DNA from: Candidatus Kaiserbacteria bacterium
Lineage (GTDB): Bacteria > Patescibacteriota > Minisyncoccia > Phycocordibacterales > UBA2100
Direction of reading: 5' to 3'
DNA length: 41,540 nucleotides
Assembly: GCA_016867375.1 (NCBI GenBank)
Contig: VGJQ01000008.1
Span: 1-41,540, forward strand
The notes under the pieces: generated by a model
Told to the model about the DNA's origin: nothing
The model's input: only the letters and a program-made list of their open reading frames with translations
The model's database searches: none
Shown here: in pieces, positions 28,766 to 37,304 of the stretch
Position numbering within the stretch: position 1 is the first letter of the stretch
Layout: each line of letters opens with the position of its first letter
Translations under genes and position numbers: made by a program

Positions 28766-29911
28766 TTAGATCACTGGCTTGAGCGTCATTCTCCGCTCTT
28801 TCGGTTCGAAGAATGTGATCACAAACGGATACACGTTGCCGAGCTGAAGCTTGGAGCGCAGATCGTCTTCGCTGCCGAATTCGGACACATGGACGAGGCC
28901 CGCGACACCTTCTTCGATGGAGGCAAGCGCGCCATGCTTGTTGTACTTGATGACCACCGCGTCGACGCGCTGATCTTTCTTATACTTCTCGCTCGCCAGC
29001 TTCCATGGATCTTCCATGAGCGCTTTGATCGAGAGCGAGACTTTGTCTTCCTTCACTTCGATCACCTTGACCTTCACCGCTTCGCCGGTACGGAAGCGCG
29101 TCTTAGGATTCTCGACGAGCGCCCAGTCCATCTCAGAGATGTGGACGAGTCCCTCGAGACCCTCTTCGAGTTTGACGAATACGCCAAATTCGGTCGCACC
29201 GGTGACCACGCCATCGAGCACGTCTCCGACGCGGTATTTCTCGACGAGTCCGGAGCGCTCGCTTGAGCCCGCACCCTTCTCGCTGAAGATGAGCTTCTGC
29301 TCTTTTGGATTTGCCGTGATGATCATCACTTCGATGCTTGTGCCGACCATTTTCTTGAGTTCGGCATATACCTTGTCCTTATCGCCATCGGCGACGCGCG
29401 GGTAATGTGCAGGAGCCAATTGCGATGCCGGGAGGAATCCTGCAATGCCATTCCAGGTGATGATGAGGCCGCCCTTGTTGGCATCGGTGACAGGAAGCGT
29501 GAAGACGGTCTTTTTGCTACTCGCGACTTCAGCCTCATTCCACATGAGTGCCTGGCGCGCCTCGCGCAGCGACAGTTCGATATATCCTTCTGCAGTTTCT
29601 GTGCCGACGATCTTGGCGGCGATGATATCGCCGACGTTGACGTTTTTAAGCGTCTCGCGGGCCGAGAGGTATTCGCGGCCGTAGATGATGCCGGTGCCGA
29701 AAGGATGCAGATCGACGAACACGCGGGCGCGTCCGATCGCGATGACCGGCCCTTCGACCATCTCTTCCATGCTCGGCTTTTTGGGCGCGGTATTCAATAA
29801 TTCCGCCATGGGCCCAGTAGGCTCCATGACAGCGACTTGCTCACTCACCTCTGCCTCTATTTCCCTCGACTCCGCTCGGGACAAGTCGGCAGATACTTCT
29901 TTTTTTGCCAT
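28766..29911 (-). CDS. rpsA: Ribosomal protein bS1
   Basis: 381 residues from the ATG at 29911 (MAKKEVSAD). Four S1-type OB folds can be seen. The last two are the clearest: YRVGDVLDGVVTGATEFGVF with GLEGLVHISEMDW, and the C-terminal one with GVAGLVHVSEF. E. coli S1 has six, so this is a shortened form, as is common outside Proteobacteria. S1 helps place mRNA on the 30S subunit. The start codon has no Shine-Dalgarno sequence, and a long structured leader precedes the gene. Confidence 0.93.
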   Translation of the reverse strand: MAKKEVSADLSRAESREIEAEVSEQVAVMEPTGPMAELLNTAPKKPSMEEMVEGPVIAIGRARVFVDLHPFGTGIIYGREYLSARETLKNVNVGDIIAAKIVGTETAEGYIELSLREARQALMWNEAEVASSKKTVFTLPVTDANKGGLIITWNGIAGFLPASQLAPAHYPRVADGDKDKVYAELKKMVGTSIEVMIITANPKEQKLIFSEKGAGSSERSGLVEKYRVGDVLDGVVTGATEFGVFVKLEEGLEGLVHISEMDWALVENPKTRFRTGEAVKVKVIEVKEDKVSLSIKALMEDPWKLASEKYKKDQRVDAVVIKYNKHGALASIEEGVAGLVHVSEFGSEDDLRSKLQLGNVYPFVITFFEPKERRMTLKPVI

Positions 29912-30028
29912 AGTGAAAATATGACACTCCAGGTCCTCTCCGCCATGCAACAGACCCAATCGCGGCGAAAAGTGTTAGCCCAGAACGTTCAACTAATAAT
30001 GAACTGAGAAACTGTATCAAAAGAGGGG

Positions 30029-30070
30029 AAAAAGTAAAGCCCCCTGACCGCCATATGGCAGCCAAGGGGC
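30029..30070 (-). promoter_or_regulatory. Terminator-like hairpin in the rpsA leader
   Basis: On the minus strand GCCCCTTGGCTGCC pairs with GGCGGTCAGGGGGC, followed by TTTACTTTTT. It lies about 120 bases before the rpsA start and 180 bases after the expected transcription start. It could be an attenuator that sets rpsA expression, or the end of a separate small RNA. Confidence 0.6.
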
Positions 30071-30228
30071 CGATGTTTTGGTTGTTTTTTCCCGGACCAA
30101 AACCCCCGGGGATGATGCGTCGACTTATAAAAAGCCAATACAGCATCAATATGGAGTGCGATTGGTGAGGCGCCGGCGGCTAAATGAACATGACGGAAGT
30201 CGAAGACATCCTACTCTCCATTGTTCCA

Positions 30229-30245
30229 CAACTAACATGTAGTTG
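30229..30245. promoter_or_regulatory. Hairpin at the 5' end of the rpsA leader
   Basis: CAACTA-ACATG-TAGTTG, a perfect 6-bp inverted repeat just after the expected start of the minus-strand transcript. It could protect the RNA 5' end or be an operator. The remaining leader (29912-30228) shows no supported gene. Confidence 0.45.
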
Positions 30246-30253
30246 CATTTACA

Positions 30254-30281
30254 ATTATATACCCTATAAAATATTTGTCAA
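30254..30281 (-). promoter_or_regulatory. Promoter of the rpsA leader transcript
   Basis: On the minus strand a perfect TTGACA, 16-base spacer and perfect TATAAT. Its -35 box overlaps the -35 box of the divergent promoter. Confidence 0.85.
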
Positions 30282-30304
30282 GTCGATAGGAATAGGGCTA
30301 TACT
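30275..30304 (+). promoter_or_regulatory. Promoter of the MBL-fold gene, leaderless
   Basis: TTGTCA, an 18-base spacer and TATACT. The ATG follows seven bases after the -10 box, so the transcript should begin at the start codon. Confidence 0.75.
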
Positions 30305-30311
30305 AGGGCCC

Positions 30312-30932
30312 ATGATTCTCACATACCACGGCGGGGCGTGTATCAAGGCGACGGCGGGCGATACTACTATTGTATTGGGCCCCGTCTCCAAGCAGTCCAA
30401 AGCCTTTAAACCAGTCAATTTTGGTGCAGATATCGCGTTTGTCTCGCTCAATCACGCAGACATGAACGGCGCCCATGATGCCGTACGCGGCGAAAAGGAG
30501 CCCTTTATCATCTCTGGTCCCGGCGAATACGAAGTCAAAGACATCACGGCTGCCGGTTTTGCCTCCAAATCGTCGTACGCCGGCCATGAGCTGATCAACA
30601 CCATCTACTCGATTCATTTCGATGGTCTCTCGGTCCTCTATCTCGGTGCGTGCGGCGACGCGCAGCTCCCGAAAGACGTCCTAGAGATGGACTCGCCCGA
30701 CATCCTCATCGTGCCAGTCGGTGGCGAGGGTGCTTTGAGCCCCGCACAGGCGCAAAAGGCTGCCGTTCAGCTCGAAGCCAAGATCGTGATCCCCGTCCTT
30801 TTCGACGAAAAATCCCTCAAGACCTTCCTCAAAGAAGCCGGTAGCGAAGACGTAAAACCGGTCGAGAAGCTCACGCTCAAGCCCCGCGATCTCGCGGGCA
30901 AAGAGAGTGAGACAGTAGTCTTGGCGGTGTAA
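30312..30932 (+). CDS. Metallo-beta-lactamase-fold hydrolase
   Basis: 206 residues with the order of the UlaG-like branch of the MBL superfamily: MILTYHGGACIKATAGDTTIVLGP at the start (split at Gly/Ala), VSLNHADMNGAHDAV in place of the HxHxDH loop, then FIISGPGEYEV and VLYLGACGD. Several metal ligands differ from the canonical set: the HxHxDH loop keeps one His, one Asp and a later His. The metal content and activity are therefore uncertain. It is a widespread type in reduced genomes. It is divergent from rpsA with overlapping promoters. Confidence 0.8.
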   Translation: MILTYHGGACIKATAGDTTIVLGPVSKQSKAFKPVNFGADIAFVSLNHADMNGAHDAVRGEKEPFIISGPGEYEVKDITAAGFASKSSYAGHELINTIYSIHFDGLSVLYLGACGDAQLPKDVLEMDSPDILIVPVGGEGALSPAQAQKAAVQLEAKIVIPVLFDEKSLKTFLKEAGSEDVKPVEKLTLKPRDLAGKESETVVLAV

Positions 30933-30966
30933 AAGGATTGGCGCGGTCTTTGCGAGGAGGCTTTGC

Positions 30967-31021
30967 ACCACAAGGGCATGGCCATTTTTCTAAGCCCGAG
31001 TACGGGCAAGAAAAATTGGTC
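30967..31021. repeat. Relative of the ftsA-ybeY hairpin element
   Basis: Starts CACCACAAG and contains CCATTTTTCT-AA-GCCCG / CGGGC-A-AGAAAAATTGG, closely matching the core of 21613-21670 on the opposite strand. It appears inserted in a TTGCGAGGAGG...CGACGAAGCAATCT repeat of the kind common in many bacterial genomes. The gap 30933-31120 holds no gene. Confidence 0.65.
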
Positions 31022-31120
31022 TCGACGAAGCAATCTAGAGTTCGTGAATAAACTCCTGGATCGCTTCGTTGCACTCGCGAAGACGGATTAGCTTTTGTGA
31101 TGTCGTGATACAATTTTGAT

Positions 31121-31504
31121 ATGGTCATCAAGAGAACCATCGAGACTCTCAAAGAACGCCCGCGTGATGAGCGGCTGGCATTTTCGGCGCTCAGCGCGAT
31201 GGCCATCATGGCATTATTGCTGGTGGCGTGGGGATGGTTTTTCTTTCGCGATATGGGGAGAAGCGTTCCGGCGGTGACTGAAGGCACGGCAAGTGTCGTA
31301 GCGCCGAACTCAAAAGAACAGGCTGCTGCCGCCGCTGCATCGATCAAAAGCATCATAGATGCGACCGTCACGAGCGATATCGGCGCGCAGATCCCGGCAG
31401 ATACGGATGATGTAGTGTCAGAGGCAGAGAATCCCGCTTCTACTACCGATGTCCCCGGCATCGGCGCGTTGTCGGAGCTGCAAGCGGCTTTGCAGCAGCA
31501 ATAA
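31121..31504 (+). CDS. Single-pass membrane protein
   Basis: 127 residues: a basic cytosolic start (KRTIETLKERPRDERLAF), one transmembrane helix (about 22-43, ending AWGWFFF), then an Ala/Ser/Asp-rich outer part with no domain. No family is recognised. Two bases separate its stop from the next ATG, so the two small genes form an operon. Confidence 0.65.
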   Translation: MVIKRTIETLKERPRDERLAFSALSAMAIMALLLVAWGWFFFRDMGRSVPAVTEGTASVVAPNSKEQAAAAAASIKSIIDATVTSDIGAQIPADTDDVVSEAENPASTTDVPGIGALSELQAALQQQ

Positions 31505-31506
31505 AG

Positions 31507-31779
31507 ATGATAGAATCAGCACATATGACACCAGAACAAGGAAATCGGATCGAACAAAAGATGGACAAATACTTCGAGCTCATAATGGGCAAGATGAATA
31601 CCATGGAAGATGCTGCAGAGGAGTTCAGAGAAGAAGTGCGAGCTGAATTCAACGGCCTCAAGAATCGCATGGGAGCCCAAGACAACCGCATCGACGACGA
31701 GTCTGCACGGCGTACTGATCTCGAAAACCGCGTCAGAGTAGTCCTCCCCAATCTCCCACAAGCTCCCGAGCGGGTGTAG
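31507..31779 (+). CDS. Small coiled-coil protein
   Basis: 90 residues, almost entirely amphipathic helix (MDKYFELIMGKMNTMEDAAE, then FRREV-like heptads and LENRVRV), with a Pro-rich end. Likely a soluble coiled coil that pairs with itself or with the membrane protein encoded just upstream. The ATG at 31525 is an alternative start. No family recognised. Confidence 0.65.
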   Translation: MIESAHMTPEQGNRIEQKMDKYFELIMGKMNTMEDAAEEFREEVRAEFNGLKNRMGAQDNRIDDESARRTDLENRVRVVLPNLPQAPERV

Positions 31780-31795
31780 CGCCACACCAAAAGAA

Positions 31796-31824
31796 AAAGG
31801 CTCGGCGGGTGGTGCCGAGCCTTT
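31796..31824. terminator. Two-way terminator
   Basis: AAAGGCTCGGC / GCCGAGCCTTT with a seven-base loop, between convergent genes. Confidence 0.8.
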
Positions 31825-31850
31825 GGTTGGGATACAACCAGGCTTTGTTG

Positions 31851-32114
31851 TTAGGAGTGAATAAACGTCTGGAATCCCAACCACACCCAAAGAAAAAGGA
31901 TGAGGCTGATGAAGATCGCAATCCAGAATATGCCACCAATCCAAATACGCACCAGGATAAACTTCAGTGTCTCACAGATGTCGTAGAAGGTAAGCTTGCG
32001 CCATTCTCGCCACACAATTGCGCGTTGCCTGATCTCTTCATGCACCAAGACTAACGCAAGTATGGCCGCGATCAGTCCAGATACCCAGCTGATGGTGTTT
32101 AGCCATGCCAACAT
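31851..32114 (-). CDS. Small two-helix membrane protein
   Basis: 87 residues with hydrophobic helices at about 4-24 and 58-82 and a basic loop between (IRQRAIVWREWRKL). AGGAT precedes the ATG. On the minus strand a TTGACA box lies about 60 bases upstream. No family is recognised. It is divergent from gyrA. Confidence 0.6.
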   Translation of the reverse strand: MLAWLNTISWVSGLIAAILALVLVHEEIRQRAIVWREWRKLTFYDICETLKFILVRIWIGGIFWIAIFISLILFLWVWLGFQTFIHS

Positions 32115-32198
32115 GATCCTATCCCTCTCGAGGTTAGTGTAACTAAAAATAGTTTATCATATTGAATAACATTGTCAATCCCTCTAGTCACGAAAAAA

Positions 32199-32207
32199 TG
32201 CTATAAT
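32199..32207 (+). promoter_or_regulatory. Extended -10 promoter of gyrA
   Basis: TGCTATAAT, an extended -10 box ending ten bases before the gyrA ATG. There is no good -35 box; the leader must be only a few bases long. Confidence 0.7.
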
Positions 32208-32217
32208 TCCCGTACCT

Positions 32218-34704
32218 ATGGCTCGAAAAGGCGATCAAAAGGCACCCGCTCCCGCACCGGTCAATCCTGTTGGCATCGTGCCGCGCTCTATCACGCAGGA
32301 AATGCGCGAGAGCTATCTCGATTATGCAATGACTGTCATCACGGCTCGAGCACTTCCGGATGTGCGCGATGGTCTCAAGCCGGTGCATCGCCGCATCCTC
32401 TATGCCATGCTCGAAGCCGGTCTCACTGCTGGCGCCAAGACCCGCAAATCCGCCACCGTGGTCGGCGATGTGCTCGGCAAATACCATCCGCACGGCGATG
32501 CGTCCGTATACGATGCGATGGTCAAGATGGCACAGGATTTTTCGATGCGCTATCCGCTCGTGATCGGTCAGGGTAACTTCGGCTCGATCGACGGCGACGG
32601 TGCCGCTGCCTACCGCTACACCGAAGCCAAGATGTCCAAGCTCGCGGGCGAGATGATCAAAGACATCGAGAAAGACACCGTTGATTTCCGTCCCAATTAC
32701 GACAACACCAAGACTGAGCCCACCGTGCTCCCTGCAGCGACCCCGAATCTCCTCCTCAATGGTACGCTCGGTATCGCCGTGGGCATGGCATCCAACATCC
32801 CCCCGCACAATCTCCGCGAAGTGTGCGAAGCGGCCATCCATCTCATCGACGAGCCCGATGCGACGACCGAAGACCTCCTCACATTCGTCCAAGGTCCTGA
32901 TTTTCCCACTGGCTGTATCGCTTTCGATCACAAAGACATCGCGCATGCGTATGCTACCGGTCGCGGCGGTGTCGTGGTGCGCGGCAATGCCGAGATCGTC
33001 GAAGGAAAAAAGGGCGACTATCAGATCATCATCACATCGATCCCGTATCGCGTGGTCAAATCCGATCTCATCACCAAGATCGCCGATCTCGTGCACGAGA
33101 AGAAGCTCGAAGGCATCCGCGATGTGCGCGATGAATCCACCACCGACATCCGCATCGTGATCGATCTCAAAGCGAGCGCCAACGCACAGACCGTACTCAA
33201 CTATTTGTATAAACACACACAGATCGAAGAGACTTTCCACTACAACGTCGTGGCACTCGTCGATGGCGTCCCGCAGACGCTCTCCCTCAAGGCGCTCCTC
33301 GAATACTACATCGCGCACCGTCGCGAGGTCGTCACACGCCGCACCAAGTACGATCTCGACAAAGCGCAGGCGCGCGAGCACATCCTCCTTGGTCTGAAGA
33401 AAGCGCTCGATCACATCGATGCGATCATCAAGCTCATCCGCGCCTCGCGCACGGTGGAAGACGCCAAAGCAGGGCTCATGAAGCAGTTCAAATTCTCTGA
33501 TATCCAGGCGCAGGCGATCCTCGACATGCGCTTGCAAAAGCTTGCTGGCCTTGAGCGTAAGAAAATCGAAGACGAGCTCAAAGAGGTCCAGGCGCTCATT
33601 GCCGAGCTTCAGGCGCTCCTCAAGAGTGTGGCCAAGATGATGGCCCTCATCAAAAAAGAAATCCGCGAGATCATCGAGAAATACGGCGACGATCGCCGCA
33701 CCAAGATCATGAAGCATGGTCCCAAGGAGCTCAAGATGGAAGACCTTGTCGCCGACGAAGACAGCGTGCTCGTCCTCACCTCGGGCGGATATATCAAGAG
33801 AACGAATCCCAACGAATACCGCCTCCAAAAGCGCGGGGGTGTCGGCGTCGTCGATCTCAATACCAAGGAAGAAGACTTCGTGACGCAATTCCTTACCGCA
33901 TCTGCACACTCCGACATCCTCTTCTTCTCCGACCGCGGCAAGGCATACCAGCTCAAGATGTATGAGCTCCCCGAAGGCAAGCGTGCCACCAAGGGCAAGG
34001 CACTCGTCAATTTCCTCTCGATCGAGACGGACGAGCGCGTCACTTCCATCCTCGCCATGCCCAAGCAGGTCAAGGGTTCCGACGGTCTGAGTCTCCTCAT
34101 GGTCACGCGCGATGGTACGGTCAAGCGCACAAGCGCCGAAGCCTTCAAGGAAGTCCGCCGCAGCGGCCTCATCGCAATCGGACTTGATAAGGGTGATGCG
34201 CTCATCAGTGCACAGTTTGTGCGCGACGGCGACGATGCGATGATCGTCACCGCAAAAGGTCAGTCTATCCGCTTTGCGGTCAAAGACGTCCGAGAGATGG
34301 GCCGCCAGGCGGGCGGCGTGCGCGGCATGAAGCTGGGTAAGGGTGATACCGTCGTCGGCGCCGGCATCGTGCCCAAAGGTGTCAAAGACGCGCAGGTGCT
34401 CGTGCTCTCTAGTAGCGGCTACGGCAAGAAGACCAAGATGTCCGAATACAAATGTCAGGGTCGCGGCGGCAGTGGCATCAAGACGATGTCGATCACGCCT
34501 AAGACCAAGCAGCTCATAGGTGCTTCGGTCATCACCGATGGAGGTGAGCTCGTCGCCATGTCGCGCAACGGCCAGGCCATCCGCACTGAACTCAAAGAGA
34601 TCCCGACCTTGAGCCGCGCGACCCAAGGCGTCCGCGTCATGAAAATGCGCGAAGGCGACAGCGTAGCATCGTTCGTGGTTTTTGAGGGTGGGGAGGAGAA
34701 GTAA
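32218..34704 (+). CDS. gyrA: DNA gyrase subunit A
   Basis: 828 residues. The breakage-reunion domain has catalytic Tyr134 in AYRYTE and the quinolone region [12 protein letters not shown] (89-100). Position 83 of E. coli GyrA (Ser) is Ala95 here. The C-terminal beta-pinwheel contains the GyrA box QKRGGVG, which separates gyrase from topoisomerase IV. With GyrB it introduces negative supercoils using ATP. A long open frame on the opposite strand is a shadow of the codon usage. gyrB is not in the window. Confidence 0.97.
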   Translation: MARKGDQKAPAPAPVNPVGIVPRSITQEMRESYLDYAMTVITARALPDVRDGLKPVHRRILYAMLEAGLTAGAKTRKSATVVGDVLGKYHPHGDASVYDAMVKMAQDFSMRYPLVIGQGNFGSIDGDGAAAYRYTEAKMSKLAGEMIKDIEKDTVDFRPNYDNTKTEPTVLPAATPNLLLNGTLGIAVGMASNIPPHNLREVCEAAIHLIDEPDATTEDLLTFVQGPDFPTGCIAFDHKDIAHAYATGRGGVVVRGNAEIVEGKKGDYQIIITSIPYRVVKSDLITKIADLVHEKKLEGIRDVRDESTTDIRIVIDLKASANAQTVLNYLYKHTQIEETFHYNVVALVDGVPQTLSLKALLEYYIAHRREVVTRRTKYDLDKAQAREHILLGLKKALDHIDAIIKLIRASRTVEDAKAGLMKQFKFSDIQAQAILDMRLQKLAGLERKKIEDELKEVQALIAELQALLKSVAKMMALIKKEIREIIEKYGDDRRTKIMKHGPKELKMEDLVADEDSVLVLTSGGYIKRTNPNEYRLQKRGGVGVVDLNTKEEDFVTQFLTASAHSDILFFSDRGKAYQLKMYELPEGKRATKGKALVNFLSIETDERVTSILAMPKQVKGSDGLSLLMVTRDGTVKRTSAEAFKEVRRSGLIAIGLDKGDALISAQFVRDGDDAMIVTAKGQSIRFAVKDVREMGRQAGGVRGMKLGKGDTVVGAGIVPKGVKDAQVLVLSSSGYGKKTKMSEYKCQGRGGSGIKTMSITPKTKQLIGASVITDGGELVAMSRNGQAIRTELKEIPTLSRATQGVRVMKMREGDSVASFVVFEGGEEK

Positions 34705-34730
34705 GTCTGGTTAGAGGAAAGTCTCAAATA

Positions 34731-35060
34731 TCACTTGATGTTGAAGGCTTTCCACATATTATCTTCATTATATCTGCCACTTTCAATCCCAAAATAAAGA
34801 ACCTTCTTAAACATGTCACGCTGAATTTGGGCAAAAAGATTTTTCGGAATTGTAAGTACCAAACAGCTTCGGTCTGCGGGTGCACAAACAGTATCTTTGT
34901 AAGCTACAGCATGTGATCCGCGTCCATAATCAGTACGCACATGCAGGCCAAGCGTTATACAGACATTTTCCCAATCTTTGGCTGTTGCATTTTTGATCTG
35001 ATCAATGAGGTGTCCGTGTTCCAATTTGACACCTCGCCACCCATCAGGATTGGACGACAT
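34731..35060 (-). CDS. HicA-like toxin, extended
   Basis: About 109 residues from the ATG at 35060, overlapping the end of the upstream gene by 17 bases. The core ENVCITLGLHVRTDYGRGSH with a later LVLTIPKNLF matches the HicA double-stranded-RNA-binding-like fold, where the GSH histidine is the catalytic residue of the mRNA interferase. It is longer than HicA (about 60 residues), with an added C-terminal helical part. It may act as an mRNA-cleaving toxin. No ribosome binding site; translational coupling to the upstream gene is likely. Confidence 0.6.
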   Translation of the reverse strand: MSSNPDGWRGVKLEHGHLIDQIKNATAKDWENVCITLGLHVRTDYGRGSHAVAYKDTVCAPADRSCLVLTIPKNLFAQIQRDMFKKVLYFGIESGRYNEDNMWKAFNIK

Positions 35061-35364
35061 AATACGGTTCGCATTCAGATTTGACCCTCGTAAAGCCCAG
35101 GAAACTGGATGGAACCTTAAAGCCTTTCCATTGAAGCAAGTATCCGTAGTCCCCCCTGATTCCCGCAGCAGATACAATTGCATCACGCATCAATGTATCA
35201 AGTTCACTATAATCGCCAGTTGTGCCTGTCGTTATAGCAGGAATTTCATTGCACTCAGCAAGCCATGATCCGTCGTCGTATTGATTTGTCGTAAAGCTGA
35301 GTATCCTGCCCTGAAGGAATGCTCGCAGGAGGTCCTTTGCCTGCTCCTCTGTGTGGTTTTCCAT
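35044..35364 (-). CDS. HicB-like antitoxin
   Basis: 106 residues. The segment GSWLAECNEIPAITTGTTGDYSELDTL is split here as W-x-A-x-C-x-E-I-P and T-G-T-T-G, the HicB partial RNase-H fold. HicB proteins neutralise HicA and often repress the operon; the usual C-terminal DNA-binding helix is not seen here. The gene precedes the HicA-like gene and overlaps it, the reverse of the hicA-hicB order in E. coli but known elsewhere. Confidence 0.65.
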   Translation of the reverse strand: MENHTEEQAKDLLRAFLQGRILSFTTNQYDDGSWLAECNEIPAITTGTTGDYSELDTLMRDAIVSAAGIRGDYGYLLQWKGFKVPSSFLGFTRVKSECEPYYVVQS

Positions 35365-35474
35365 AGGTTCTACATATTATACTAGATTCCATTTAGGTCC
35401 AATGAAGTCAATGTGTGATGTTGGGGATGGAGAGAAACTGCTCGGTAGCGCTCATGTCTGAAGCACGAAGATGG

Positions 35475-35480
35475 TATACT
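35475..35480 (+). promoter_or_regulatory. -10 box, probably leaderless transcript
   Basis: TATACT ends six bases before the ATG at 35487. The -35 region is weak. Confidence 0.5.
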
Positions 35481-35486
35481 AGAATC

Positions 35487-35822
35487 ATGGAGGGGATGAA
35501 TAAGAAAAAGAAAGCGAGTGAAAAAGTGGCTCGTGTGCTTGGTGCGGCGCTTGCCGCTTCAAGTCCTGCTGCGGCACAAGCAGGATCGAATGATTTTCCT
35601 ATGCCTCATCATCACGTTGAAGGAAGGGGGAGGACTATAGGAGAGGCTCTCGAAGATTTACATAAAAAAGAACAAGACCCAAAAGTCCAAGAACAGATGT
35701 TACGGGATAAGCTCCAGGATTACGGCATGGACTACGACAGTGTCATGAAGAAATCAAAAGAGATTGAAGAAAAGGTTCGCAAAGAAGCAGAAGAATTGCG
35801 AAGAGAAGGGTATTTAAAGTAA
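35487..35822 (+). CDS. Hypothetical protein with possible export signal
   Basis: 111 residues from the ATG at 35487, chosen because the -10 box lies just upstream. A Lys-rich start (MNKKKKASEK) and an Ala-rich stretch ending SPAAAQAGS look like a signal peptide with a cleavage site. The rest is charged and helical (EEKVRKEAEELRREG) with MPHHHVEGRG near the mature start. No family recognised. Confidence 0.55.
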   Translation: MEGMNKKKKASEKVARVLGAALAASSPAAAQAGSNDFPMPHHHVEGRGRTIGEALEDLHKKEQDPKVQEQMLRDKLQDYGMDYDSVMKKSKEIEEKVRKEAEELRREGYLK

Positions 35823-35828
35823 TGAGAT

Positions 35829-35942
35829 AAGGGGACAGCACCATTAATTATTGAAGCATAGGCGACAGGGTCGCCCGTCTTTTAATTTCCTATATAATTC
35901 ACGCATGGATTAACGGTGTCAGGTACTGTTTTGTCTGGGGAT
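35829..35942. repeat. GGGGACAG-type inverted element, degenerate
   Basis: Begins GGGGACAGCACCATTAAT and carries ATTAACGGTGTCAGGTACTG near the other end, a rough inverse. Resembles the 92-nt elements in its first bases only. The gap 35823-36035 holds this and the next terminator, and no gene. Confidence 0.4.
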
Positions 35943-35983
35943 TAATGGGAGCAGTCACCATATTTCCCGACAAAAACTAAAAA

Positions 35984-36005
35984 ACCCCGGCGCGGACGTC
36001 GGGGT
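35984..36005 (-). terminator. Terminator of the 75-aa gene
   Basis: On the minus strand ACCCCG / CGGGGT around a GC-rich centre, followed by TTTTTTAGTTTTT. Confidence 0.75.
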
Positions 36006-36035
36006 AGGGTGAGTGCATAGGTCTTACACACTGCA

Positions 36036-36263
36036 TCATTTCTTTTCATAGTGAAGAATGATCGTATTATTGTCCTCGTCGACGGTGATCCGCGCGATGC
36101 CGAATTGATCACGGGCATGGCGCAATACGTCTGCCAGAAGTGATGTGTCCGACAGTGCGAGGAGATTTTTCATGAGCCACGAGAGTGGTAGTAGCAGACC
36201 CGTAAAACGTACACCTGCACATATACGGCGTATATCTCGGGCTTCGAGCGGGCGCTCAGACAT
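36036..36263 (-). CDS. Hypothetical protein
   Basis: 75 residues: helical start rich in Arg (ARDIRRICAG), a hydrophobic middle (GLLLPLSWLMKNLLAL), and a beta hairpin end (RITVDEDNNTIILHY). AGGAGGT precedes the ATG, which makes it a convincing gene. No family recognised. The gene is single, with its own terminator. Confidence 0.6.
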   Translation of the reverse strand: MSERPLEARDIRRICAGVRFTGLLLPLSWLMKNLLALSDTSLLADVLRHARDQFGIARITVDEDNNTIILHYEKK

Positions 36264-36338
36264 CGGTACCTCCTAGTGAGTCAGGATTCTACGAGGATAG
36301 TATCATAATTAGGAAAAGAGTGGCCGCATTCTCTGGGA

Positions 36339-36368
36339 TTGACAAGTGAAATACAAACATGGTATACT
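36339..36368 (+). promoter_or_regulatory. Promoter of the 154-aa gene
   Basis: Perfect TTGACA, an 18-base spacer and TATACT, 33 bases before the ATG at 36401. Confidence 0.8.
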
Positions 36369-36400
36369 ATTAATAGTCACAATCGGACGGAAATCTCAAA

Positions 36401-36865
36401 ATGAAAGAGACGTTAGATCAGGCGAAGGCGCGTATCAGAGCGCGGTTGGATGCATACGATGGGGGCTTGGGCGATGGTACGATTGATGAGGAGGCGAAGC
36501 CTCTCATCGTCGTTCTTGAGCTTCTCGGAATCGAGACCACGGCATCGTGTGGTGGTCATGCGGACTTTTTGAAATTTGGGTATCCTTGGATGCAAGGGAT
36601 TCTCAAAGATCGTGATAAGAACCACAGGCAGCGCAAACAAATCGAGGGATGGCTCACGGAGTTTAACTCTTGTCGTCACCAGAATGCAGTTGCGCTGCGT
36701 CTTAATCCGCATGTTCTCAACGGATTCAGGATTGCCACGCAGGACGAAACGGACAACGGACGAGCTCTGGGTAAATTGAGTTTTCGCCTGGTACGCAAGG
36801 CTCAGGCCGAGTTCCGCGCATTCACACAATTCTTGGAGGCCAAAGTGGATGCCTCTGGGATCTGA
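36401..36865 (+). CDS. Hypothetical protein with Cys-Gly-Gly-His motif
   Basis: 154 residues. ETTASCGGHADFLKFGYPW (about 45-63) looks like a small-molecule or metal-binding loop, and the flanks are helical and charged. The pattern T-x-S-C-x-G-H-x-D with a later P-W seems typical of a family of short proteins in reduced genomes, but I cannot name it. Promoter and terminator are both strong, so it is an independent, expressed gene. Confidence 0.65.
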   Translation: MKETLDQAKARIRARLDAYDGGLGDGTIDEEAKPLIVVLELLGIETTASCGGHADFLKFGYPWMQGILKDRDKNHRQRKQIEGWLTEFNSCRHQNAVALRLNPHVLNGFRIATQDETDNGRALGKLSFRLVRKAQAEFRAFTQFLEAKVDASGI

Positions 36866-36871
36866 CAATAA

Positions 36872-36905
36872 AGGACCTCGCAAACTGCGAGGTCCTAATT
36901 TTTTT
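36872..36905 (+). terminator. Intrinsic terminator
   Basis: AGGACCTCGCA / TGCGAGGTCCT with loop AAC, then AATTTTTTT. Confidence 0.9.
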
Positions 36906-36929
36906 CTATCGTGGAGTGCATGATTACAC

Positions 36930-37157
36930 TCAAAAGACCAAAAAGTCTCCCGGATTGAGCTCGTCGGCGACGATCAGTTTGCCTGACTTTACGGCATCGA
37001 CCAAAGTTCTCAATGCATCCAATCTCGCCGGTCCAGTGCTCAGACCTCGCAGTACCATTTCCGCCTCGTTGACGAATTTGATTGATTCGGCAGTCTTGCC
37101 CACCTGCCATTCCTGGCCTGGGGGTGCCTTGGCTCCCCCATAATCCCAGTCTCTCAT
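36930..37157 (-). CDS. Hypothetical protein
   Basis: 75 residues from the ATG at 37157, chosen for AAGGAG seven bases upstream. MRDWDYGGAKAPPGQEW, then a helical region and LIVADELNPGDFLVF. The last part resembles a small beta barrel end. No family recognised. It is convergent with the 154-aa gene across the terminator at 36872. Confidence 0.55.
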   Translation of the reverse strand: MRDWDYGGAKAPPGQEWQVGKTAESIKFVNEAEMVLRGLSTGPARLDALRTLVDAVKSGKLIVADELNPGDFLVF

Positions 37158-37304
37158 CTGATGTCTCCTTGGGTTGAGAGTCAAAAATTATGACCGAGCA
37201 CACTGTACCAGAATATCAGGGTGGTGAAAAGGGCACGATCGGATACTCTACACGTGTGCTACAGTCATTATAGTGATTTGTCACGATATATAAGTGAGGC
37301 GAAA

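Noticed and set aside
29841-30149. A 102-codon frame in the rpsA leader
   Set aside because: It covers the terminator hairpin, lacks a ribosome binding site and shows no domain; the stretch is better explained as a leader.
32188-34626. An open frame of 812 codons on the minus strand opposite gyrA
   Set aside because: It is rich in Asp, His and Arg repeats that mirror gyrA codon use; no domain is seen and gyrA is certain. It is a shadow of strong codon bias.
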